DNA of 10,408 nucleotides. Source: Bacteroidales bacterium UBA1204 (lineage in GTDB: Bacteria; Bacteroidota; Bacteroidia; Bacteroidales; F082). The number at the start of each line of letters is the position of its first letter. Position 1 is the stretch's first letter. Location: positions 1 through 10,408 of the forward strand of contig DBXU01000079.1 in the NCBI GenBank assembly GCA_002310075.1. The letters are read 5' to 3'. Below the pieces are notes generated by a model. The model searched no databases. It worked only from the letters and a program-made list of their open reading frames with translations, and was not told the origin of the DNA. The translations under genes were made by a program, and so were the position numbers. Shown piece by piece: positions 1-5,298 of this stretch.

Positions 1-1
1 G

Positions 2-30
2 TTGCTCAGGTACTTAAAAAGTTATATTTG
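2..30 (+). promoter_or_regulatory. Candidate Bacteroidota promoter P1 of the lipoprotein gene
   Basis: A TTG at 2-4 is followed after 18 bases by TATATTTG at 23-30, which fits the Bacteroidota -33/-7 pattern (TTTG, about 19-21 bases, TAnnTTTG), with a slightly short spacer. It would give a leader of about 145 bases before the lipoprotein start at 182. The match is by eye only. The gene may instead use the closer -7 box at 103-110. Confidence 0.45.
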
Positions 31-50
31 TAATAGTGTTGCGGAATTAA

Positions 51-110
51 GGTCCAACTAAAAAAGGACCAAAAAGAACCGAAAAGGATTGAAATTAATA
101 CCTATATTTG
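51..110 (+). promoter_or_regulatory. Leader with inverted repeat, 10-base A-rich repeats and second -7 box
   Basis: GGTCC at 51-55 pairs with GGACC at 66-70. Three imperfect 10-base units (A-run followed by GGACC, GAACC or GGATT) cover 61-90. A second TATATTTG -7 box lies at 103-110 but has no TTG at the proper -33 distance. If it is used, the leader is about 65 bases. The phased A-tracts could bend DNA upstream of this box, which is inference. Confidence 0.35.
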
Positions 111-181
111 TGCTTTAAAATCAAGACATTATCTCAAAACCAATAAAAAGTTGCGCCCGACACAAAACTAAGGATAAGGTA

Positions 182-1162
182 ATGAAAAAGCTATTACTAA
201 TTGCATTTGCCTCGGCCACAGTATTTCTTTTTTCATGTGGTGGAGGAAATAACAACAAAGCCATAAAGAAGGTCGAACAACTGACGAACCGTTTTTTCGA
301 TTTCTATACTGATGATCAGTATGATTCTTTGAAACTAATCTATCCTTCAGCTAACTTCGATCTTCTTGACATGAATGCAGATAGTATAAGGATCACCTCC
401 GTTACAGCCAAAGAGAACGGACAGATGGAGGTGCAACTTATCAAGAACTTTAGTCGCAACAGCACTTTGGAATTCAATGAGAGCAAAAGCATTTCATTGG
501 TTTTCGACAAGGCCAATGAAGGAACGCCTTTTGAATACACGATAACCAATAGCATGGGCTTGACAAATCTTGGCATGATTTCCAGGTATGCAAAAGAATG
601 TGGAGCATTGGAAGAAAAAAAGTATACAGATAAAGATTATAATGAGCGATTGAAAGTTGTGGATATACTCTGTATGCAGAAAGCAGAACAAATTGCCGAA
701 TTATTAAATAAGAACGTAAAAATTACTTTTGAAAAATACAAACGAATAAGAGACAAAGAGTTTTGTTATTACTTTGAGTCGCCCTATGTAGAAGATACAT
801 GGGACTATGCTGGTACTATTTATTTTATGCTATCAAACAGCACCAATTATCAATGTAAGGGATTTGAAACTACATTTATAGTATATGGTCCTGAAGAAGA
901 CGGGAAGCAAAAAAGCAAAACGATTAGCCATGTTTTCGATGAACCTGGCAGCACGCTAAAAGCGCATTCCCAAGACCATTATTCAATAACATACAATATG
1001 GTTGATTGGTTGAGCCAGTATTATGCTAATGTAGGCCTATCCAGATCGACTTTCCATATTACACCAGAAGCAGTCCTCATGCATACGCCTCTCGATTTTG
1101 ATGGGACAGAATACGATGAGTATATGAGTCTGAATAATGGAAGGATTACAAATGAAGAATAA
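182..1162 (+). CDS. Unrecognised exported lipoprotein, 326 aa
   Basis: I do not recognise this protein family. The N-terminus is a lipoprotein signal peptide: MKK, a hydrophobic stretch at residues 4-17, and a lipobox ending LFSC with the acylated cysteine at residue 19. The mature protein begins with GGGNNN and has no acidic residues just after the cysteine. Acidic residues there favour surface display in Bacteroidota, so a periplasm-facing anchor is slightly more likely, although this is inference. The rest is soluble-looking, with no transmembrane segment. Scattered aromatic and charged residues and an alternating pattern in the last 120 residues suggest a beta-rich C-terminal half. An AGGATAAGG stretch at 171-179 could act as a weak ribosome site for the ATG at 182. 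The gene stands alone between its leader and the terminator at 1245-1275, so context gives no functional hint. Confidence 0.8.
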   Translation: MKKLLLIAFASATVFLFSCGGGNNNKAIKKVEQLTNRFFDFYTDDQYDSLKLIYPSANFDLLDMNADSIRITSVTAKENGQMEVQLIKNFSRNSTLEFNESKSISLVFDKANEGTPFEYTITNSMGLTNLGMISRYAKECGALEEKKYTDKDYNERLKVVDILCMQKAEQIAELLNKNVKITFEKYKRIRDKEFCYYFESPYVEDTWDYAGTIYFMLSNSTNYQCKGFETTFIVYGPEEDGKQKSKTISHVFDEPGSTLKAHSQDHYSITYNMVDWLSQYYANVGLSRSTFHITPEAVLMHTPLDFDGTEYDEYMSLNNGRITNEE

Positions 1163-1244
1163 ACATCGTCTGATACGGAATAAACATAAGTAATAGTATT
1201 TGACCACCACTTTGGCGGCAACACTATGCAATGAATTCTAAAAT

Positions 1245-1275
1245 GAAGAAGCCTCAGAAGAGGCTTCTTCTTTTT
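1245..1275. terminator. Bidirectional rho-independent terminator
   Basis: GAAGAAGCCTC (1245-1255) and GAGGCTTCTTC (1260-1270) form a perfect 11-bp stem with an AGAA loop. Five T bases follow on the plus strand, and ATTTTA follows on the minus strand. It lies between the convergent lipoprotein gene and the flavodiiron fusion gene and can stop both transcripts. Confidence 0.88.
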
Positions 1276-1291
1276 CATAAAAGGGTAGGGG

Positions 1292-3187
1292 TCAAGCCTT
1301 AACCGCTTCCGCAACAGCCTTTCCAAGGTTGTATAGCTTATCCCAGTCCTCTTCGCGGATGGGAGCACCTTTCACCTCAACGCTCTCAGCTACGAGGTTC
1401 CATTGGCCTTCTTCGGCTTGTTTGGCAAGCGTCTTCACGCCGCCGCCGCTCCAGCTCATGCCACCGAAGAGGCCATAGCACTTATCCTTCGGCTTAAACT
1501 CGTTGATCTCGTGCGTCAATAGAGTCATGTTCGGGAACATGCTACCATAATGGGCACAAGCGCCGATGATGACACCCTTGTACTTCCAGATGTCGCTCAT
1601 GATGAATGAGACCTCGGTTTTGGCCACATCATAGACTTTCACCTCCTTGATGCCAGCCTCGGCAGCGCCGCGGGCCACGATCTCGGCCATGCGGGCGGTG
1701 TTGCCATGCATCGAACCGTAGACGACGACCACGCCTTCTTCGGGTTCCTGCTTGCTCCATTGGGTGTACTTGTCCAACACCCAAGCGAGGTTGCTACGCC
1801 AAACGAGGCCGTGCGACGGGGCAATCATGCTGATTTCGAGCCCTCCCAGTTTCTCAATGGCTTTGACGGCCTGCATGGCCACCTTGCCGACGATGTTGGC
1901 ATAATAGCGACGCATGTCGTCCTCATAGAATGCCAGGTTGACCTGATCGTCGAAGATGCCGCCATTCAAGGCGCCAAAACCGCCGAAGGCATCGTTGCTG
2001 AAGACGATCTTGCTGCTTTGCTCGTAGGTCACCATCGACTCAGGCCAATGCACCATAGGCACCATGAAGAACTGCAAAGTGTGAGCGCCGAGACACAGGG
2101 TCTCACCTTCGGCCACGACTTTCTTGTTTTCGATGGGACCATAGAAAGCCTCAAGAGGAGCAAAGGTCTTGGCGTTGCCGACGACCTGCACTTCAGGGTA
2201 TTCGCGCAACACAGCGGCCACCGTGCTGCTGTGGTCAGGCTCGTCGTGGTTGATAATGAGGTAGTCGACCTTGCGGTCGCCGAGTACCGACTTCACCTTG
2301 AAGAGGTATTCCTCCAAAAAATTGGCTTCCACCGGGTCGATCAAGGCGATTTTCTCGTCGACGATGAGGTAGGAGTTATAGGAAACGCCATTGGGCAGTT
2401 CCATGTGGTTCTCAAACAAATCGGTGTGACGGTCGTTGACACCGACATAATAGATGTTTTCGGTTAACTGAATCTGTTGCATAGGAATTGATGAAAGGAT
2501 AGGGGTTGTGAATAGGGAAGGAGTCTCAACGATTTTCGGAGAGGATGGCGTCGCACAGGCTTCCATCGTGATCTCCTCAAACTCCTCCTTGCCGTGTTTG
2601 CACAGCGGACATTCTATGTCGTCAGGGAGGAAGTCGCCTTCATAAACATAGCCGCACACCTTACACACCCAGCGACGTTTGCCATCCTTGGGCGGTTCGG
2701 TTTGAACTTGTGGTTGTGGCTTTATGTTGTTTTGGTAATATTCATATGTCAGAGAAGGCTTGTCTGAAAGCACTTGGGCATCCATGACCTCGGCAATGAA
2801 CATGGTATGGGTGCCAAAGTCGATGCTCTTGACGACACGGCAAGCCAAGTAGGAATTGGTGTATTTCGGGATGTACAGCACCTCGTTGACAGCTCTGTGT
2901 TCAGCCTCACAGGTGGCGAACTTGTTGACCGTTCGGCCCGATTGGAATCCGAAGTGCTCGAAGACGAACATCGGCGTCTCCGTGGTCAGCATGCTAATGT
3001 TGAACACGTTTGAAGCCATGATGATGTCGTGGGTGTAGTTGTTCTTGTTGACAGTCACTGCCACTTGAACGGGATTGCTGGTGACTTGCATCACGGTATT
3101 TACGATGCAGCCGTTGTCAACGTCGCCATGACGGGAAGTCAAAACATACAATCCGTAACCGATATTAAACAAAGCCTTGTTGTCCAT
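1292..3187 (-). CDS. Hrb-FprA fusion: flavin reductase / rubredoxin / A-type flavodiiron protein, 631 aa
   Basis: Predicted cytoplasmic NAD(P)H-driven O2 or NO reductase. The domains in order are as follows. Residues 1-155 are a flavin-reductase-like FMN-binding split barrel. Residues 171-206 are a rubredoxin-type iron site with C175, C178, C193 and C196; its 14-residue inter-pair loop is much shorter than the 29 of classical rubredoxin. Residues 207-235 are a Pro/Ser/Thr-rich linker. Residues 236-480 are a metallo-beta-lactamase-fold diiron domain, and residues 485-630 are a flavodoxin domain with an SMHGNT phosphate loop at 492-497. All diiron ligand positions of FprA are present: H314-x-E316-x-D318-H319, H380, D399 and H459. 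In Moorella, Hrb passes electrons from NADH to FprA and the two are separate proteins; here both are on one chain. The gene is last in the rbr-rubredoxin operon, which supports an oxygen-defence role. The choice between O2 and NO as substrate cannot be read from sequence. Confidence 0.92.
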   Translation of the reverse strand: MDNKALFNIGYGLYVLTSRHGDVDNGCIVNTVMQVTSNPVQVAVTVNKNNYTHDIIMASNVFNISMLTTETPMFVFEHFGFQSGRTVNKFATCEAEHRAVNEVLYIPKYTNSYLACRVVKSIDFGTHTMFIAEVMDAQVLSDKPSLTYEYYQNNIKPQPQVQTEPPKDGKRRWVCKVCGYVYEGDFLPDDIECPLCKHGKEEFEEITMEACATPSSPKIVETPSLFTTPILSSIPMQQIQLTENIYYVGVNDRHTDLFENHMELPNGVSYNSYLIVDEKIALIDPVEANFLEEYLFKVKSVLGDRKVDYLIINHDEPDHSSTVAAVLREYPEVQVVGNAKTFAPLEAFYGPIENKKVVAEGETLCLGAHTLQFFMVPMVHWPESMVTYEQSSKIVFSNDAFGGFGALNGGIFDDQVNLAFYEDDMRRYYANIVGKVAMQAVKAIEKLGGLEISMIAPSHGLVWRSNLAWVLDKYTQWSKQEPEEGVVVVYGSMHGNTARMAEIVARGAAEAGIKEVKVYDVAKTEVSFIMSDIWKYKGVIIGACAHYGSMFPNMTLLTHEINEFKPKDKCYGLFGGMSWSGGGVKTLAKQAEEGQWNLVAESVEVKGAPIREEDWDKLYNLGKAVAEAVKA

Positions 3188-3204
3188 CGATGCACATTAA
3201 TAAA

Positions 3205-3233
3205 TGTAGAGACGCGAAACTCGCGTCTCTACA
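3205..3233. repeat. Perfect palindromic hairpin between rubredoxin and the Hrb-FprA gene
   Basis: TGTAGAGACGCGA at 3205-3217 and its exact reverse complement at 3221-3233 flank a 3-base loop. The 13-bp stem sits 9 bases after the rubredoxin stop and 17 bases before the fusion-gene ATG, in transcription order. The shape and GC-rich core resemble dispersed REP-like intergenic palindromes, but only this copy occurs here. In RNA it could slow transcription or protect the upstream rbr-rubredoxin message from 3' exonucleases. Confidence 0.8.
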
Positions 3234-3242
3234 AACATTTAA

Positions 3243-3404
3243 TTATTCCATGACAGAGAAGCTGTCCTTGCCGATGCCGCAAAGCGGGCAGGACCAGCTG
3301 TCGGGAATGGCTTCAAAGGGAGTGCCAGGGGCAATGCCGCTGTCGGGATCGCCTTTTTCTGGGTCATAAATATAACCACAGACGTCACAAACGTACTTTT
3401 TCAT
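3243..3404 (-). CDS. Rubredoxin, 53 aa
   Basis: A small cytoplasmic one-electron carrier. Translated on the minus strand it starts [11 protein letters not shown] and has the full classical rubredoxin pattern: C6-x2-C9, then 29 residues, then C39-P-L-C42-G, with the usual aromatic residues Y4, Y11 and W37. Its length of 53 residues is typical of the family. It lies 23 bases after the rubrerythrin stop and 55 bases before the Hrb-FprA start, all on the same strand, so the three are probably co-transcribed. Likely partners are the neighbouring rubrerythrin and the flavodiiron fusion. Its single iron is bound by four cysteines, all present. It is easily missed by ORF length filters. Confidence 0.95.
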   Translation of the reverse strand: MKKYVCDVCGYIYDPEKGDPDSGIAPGTPFEAIPDSWSCPLCGIGKDSFSVME

Positions 3405-3427
3405 AGTTGATAGTTATAAGTTAAATG

Positions 3428-3967
3428 TTAATAGTTTTCCGCCTTGATTTGGAAGAAGGATTGCGGGTGGTTGCACACAGGGCACATCTGCGGAGCCTTC
3501 TTGCCGATGACGATATGGCCGCAGTTGGAGCATTGCCAAACCATGTCGCCTTCGCGTGAGAAGACGAGGCCGTCCTCGATATTCTGAAGGAGCTTCAGGT
3601 AACGTTGCTCGTGTTCCTTTTCGATTTTGCCTACCAATTCAAACAAGACGGCGATCTTGGTGAAACCTTCCTCGCGGGCAGTCTTGGCCATATTGGCATA
3701 CATGTCAGTCCATTCGAAGTTCTCGCCAGCAGCGGCATCCTTCAGGTTGGTCTTGGTGTCCGGCACATCGCCGTCATGAAGGAGCTTGAACCAAATCTTG
3801 GCATGCTCCTGTTCGTTGCGTGCTGTTTCCTCGAAAAGGTCGGCAATTTGATTGTAGCCTTCCTTACGGGCTTTGGAAGCATAATACGTGTATTTGTTGC
3901 GGGCTTGTGATTCGCCAGCAAAGGCAGCCATCAAGTTGGCTTCAGTCTTTGAACCTTTCAATTCCAT
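3428..3967 (-). CDS. rbr: Rubrerythrin, 179 aa
   Basis: A non-haem diiron peroxidase that reduces H2O2 to water in anaerobes, using electrons delivered through rubredoxin. Residues 1-130 are the ferritin-like four-helix domain. Compared with the Desulfovibrio enzyme, the diiron ligands are all present: E19, E52 and H55 (EQEH), E82 and E85 (GENFEW), E116 and H119 (EKEH). Residues 141-175 are the C-terminal rubredoxin-type site, C146-x2-C149-x12-C162-x2-C165, with the short loop normal for rubrerythrin. The length is close to the 191 residues of classical rubrerythrin. It is the first gene of the rbr-rubredoxin-(Hrb-FprA) operon, with a good promoter at 4052-4081. No truncation or missing ligand is seen. 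Confidence 0.96.
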   Translation of the reverse strand: MELKGSKTEANLMAAFAGESQARNKYTYYASKARKEGYNQIADLFEETARNEQEHAKIWFKLLHDGDVPDTKTNLKDAAAGENFEWTDMYANMAKTAREEGFTKIAVLFELVGKIEKEHEQRYLKLLQNIEDGLVFSREGDMVWQCSNCGHIVIGKKAPQMCPVCNHPQSFFQIKAENY

Positions 3968-4028
3968 TGTAGTAAGAGTTTTAAGTTATTGGTTTTAAAC
4001 TATTTAAATAATCAAAAACAAACGTAGA

Positions 4029-4044
4029 GTAGGGGACTACCCTA
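4029..4044 (-). promoter_or_regulatory. Inverted repeat at the predicted rbr transcript start
   Basis: TAGGG (4030-4034) pairs with CCCTA (4040-4044), and the overlapping GTAG (4029-4032) pairs with CTAC (4037-4040). It starts a few bases downstream of the expected rbr transcription start near 4047. It could be an operator or a 5'-end hairpin in the rbr message. No known regulator site is recognised. Confidence 0.4.
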
Positions 4045-4051
4045 GAAATGG

Positions 4052-4081
4052 CAAAGGTAGTATTATTTTTTGAAATTGCAA
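4052..4081 (-). promoter_or_regulatory. Promoter of the rbr operon
   Basis: On the minus strand, TTG (4081-4079) is followed after exactly 19 bases by TACCTTTG (4059-4052), a textbook Bacteroidota -33/-7 promoter. Transcription should start near 4047, giving a leader of about 80 bases before the rbr ATG. The TTG is half of the ATTGCAAT palindrome at 4075-4082. Confidence 0.75.
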
Positions 4082-4108
4082 TAGAAAAGCCCTTTTTCCG
4101 TATTTTTG
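4076..4108 (+). promoter_or_regulatory. Promoter of the exonuclease gene, back to back with Prbr
   Basis: TATTTTTG at 4101-4108 matches the -7 consensus. The nearest upstream TTG (4076-4078) is 22 bases away, slightly longer than usual, and is the plus-strand half of the same ATTGCAAT palindrome used by the rbr promoter. Transcription would start near 4113, only a few bases before the ATG at 4117. Confidence 0.6.
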
Positions 4109-4116
4109 CAGCCGAT

Positions 4117-4707
4117 ATGGCTTTTAGACTCTTTAAAAAGCGAGATAAGGACCAAATCAAGGGTGCTGAATGGTCGGATGCGGAATGGCCTTCGTACATT
4201 CCCAAGCGTCATCTTCACGACTTTGCCGCCATCGATTTCGAGGGGGCGAACGGGGAAGTGACGAGTGCATGCAGCATCGGATTGGTCATCGTTAGGGATG
4301 ATGAAATCGTTGACCGGTTCTACAGCCTGATTCAGCCCGTTCCCAACAAATATGACTTCTGGACCACCAAAGTGCATGGCATACGGTTTAAGGACACGGA
4401 GCACGCCAAGAAGTTTCCAGCGGTTTGGGCACATGTTGCCGATAAGGTTAGAGGCTTACCGATGGTGGCGCATGGCATTTCGTTTGACGAGCGCGTGCTG
4501 AAAGCATTGCATGAGCTGTATCATATTCCTTATCCGAATTTCAAATTTTACTGCACGCATCTTGGATCGGAAAAACTCGTGCCCGATTTGGAGAACCACA
4601 AACTTCAAACCGTTGCCAAACATTTCGGCTACGACATCGCGAAGAACCATCACAACGCCTTGGCGGATGCGGAAGCCTGTGCCGTGATTGCCATGAACAT
4701 ATTCTGA
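4117..4707 (+). CDS. DEDDh-family 3'-5' exonuclease, 196 aa
   Basis: A DnaQ/DNA polymerase III epsilon-like exonuclease domain that removes nucleotides from 3' ends with two metal ions. The catalytic residues are visible: D40 and E42 in the AAIDFEG motif, D124 in GISFDE, and H179 with D184 in the HNALAD motif. Residues 1-34 are a basic and polar N-terminal extension; the domain covers the rest. I chose the ATG at 4117 over the longer in-frame ATG at 4048. The extra 23 codons of the longer form would cover the -7 promoter box at 4101-4108, and their translation is unlike a protein start. No polymerase or ligase gene lies beside it, so its exact substrate, proofreading, repair or RNA, cannot be told. 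It is divergent from rbr and probably monocistronic. Confidence 0.88.
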   Translation: MAFRLFKKRDKDQIKGAEWSDAEWPSYIPKRHLHDFAAIDFEGANGEVTSACSIGLVIVRDDEIVDRFYSLIQPVPNKYDFWTTKVHGIRFKDTEHAKKFPAVWAHVADKVRGLPMVAHGISFDERVLKALHELYHIPYPNFKFYCTHLGSEKLVPDLENHKLQTVAKHFGYDIAKNHHNALADAEACAVIAMNIF

Positions 4708-4826
4708 ATTTTTGTTTGTGTTTTGGATTGTTGGGGGATGGTTTGAAATATACTATTTAACATAATGTTGATTATTTTGCAAAAGAACAAAAATAAAACT
4801 AACGAAAGATATATGGAGAATTTGTT

Positions 4827-4834
4827 TAAATTTG
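4827..4834 (+). promoter_or_regulatory. -7 box of the DUF3127-mnmE transcript
   Basis: TAAATTTG matches TAnnTTTG and lies 67 bases before the DUF3127 start. No TTG is found at the usual -33 distance, so the call rests on the -7 box alone. The preceding bases 4708-4826 are AT-rich and hold no clear terminator for the exonuclease gene. Confidence 0.5.
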
Positions 4835-4839
4835 CACAC

Positions 4840-4860
4840 GGAAACAAAAAAGCAGTTTCC
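4840..4860 (+). promoter_or_regulatory. Inverted repeat at the predicted 5' end of the DUF3127-mnmE transcript
   Basis: GGAAAC (4840-4845) and GTTTCC (4855-4860) are perfect reverse complements with a 9-base spacer. They fall where the transcript should begin, about six bases after the -7 box. A 5'-end stem could stabilise the message or the site could bind a regulator; the sequence alone does not decide. Confidence 0.4.
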
Positions 4861-4901
4861 TCCTTTTATATTGAATTACAAATAATTAAAAATCACACAA
4901 T

Positions 4902-5294
4902 ATGGAAATAACAGGTAAAGTGGTCAGACTCGGTAATCTGACCGAAGGTACAAGCGCACGCGGTCCGTGGCGCAAACAAGAACTCATCATCGAAACCGAA
5001 GAACAATACCCTCGCACGGTCTGTTTGATCTGCTGGACGAACCAGATTGATGAGATTCAGAAATTCGCACCTGGACAGACCATCAAGGCGCAAATCGAGA
5101 TTTCATCCCGCGAGTTCAATGGCAAATGGTACACCGATGTCCGTGTGTGGCGTTTCGACCCTGTAGGTGCCCCAGCCGCTCCTGCTCCTGCCCAAAGCGC
5201 CCCACAGCCCATGATGCACCAAACGCCGCCTGCAGCTCCTGCACAGGAGTACTACGCACCTAGCGAAGAAAGCGTGGACGACCTCCCCTTCTAA
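4902..5294 (+). CDS. DUF3127 OB-fold protein with SSB-like tail, 130 aa
   Basis: A small Bacteroidota protein of the DUF3127 type, whose role is not settled. Residues 1-87 read as an OB-fold like single-stranded DNA binding protein: alternating beta segments beginning MEITGKVVRLG, with aromatic and basic residues (W23, W45, W77, W83) that could stack on nucleic acid. Residues 88-118 are a flexible Pro/Ala/Gln-rich linker. The last ten residues are SEESVDDLPF, acidic and ending D-D-L-P-F, like the protein-docking tail of bacterial SSB (DDDIPF). This organisation suggests single-strand nucleic-acid binding with partner recruitment, which is inference. Its stop is four bases before the mnmE start, so the two are almost certainly co-transcribed and perhaps translationally coupled. 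Confidence 0.85.
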   Translation: MEITGKVVRLGNLTEGTSARGPWRKQELIIETEEQYPRTVCLICWTNQIDEIQKFAPGQTIKAQIEISSREFNGKWYTDVRVWRFDPVGAPAAPAPAQSAPQPMMHQTPPAAPAQEYYAPSEESVDDLPF

Positions 5295-5298
5295 CATT

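Noticed and set aside
61..94. The 10-base A-rich repeats as a CRISPR or iteron array
   Set aside because: There are only three imperfect units, no spacers, and no cas or replication gene nearby.
1706..2467. A 253-codon plus-strand open frame inside the Hrb-FprA gene
   Set aside because: It lies opposite the diiron domain, whose ligands are all conserved on the minus strand; the antisense translation shows no recognisable protein features.
1720..2490. Reading the metallo-beta-lactamase fold as an antibiotic-resistance enzyme
   Set aside because: The HxExDH motif and the fused flavodoxin domain are those of flavodiiron proteins, not of zinc beta-lactamases.
4048..4116. Longer start for the exonuclease at 4048
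   Set aside because: The extra codons would cover the -7 box at 4101-4108, and the next ATG at 4117 gives a natural N-terminus.
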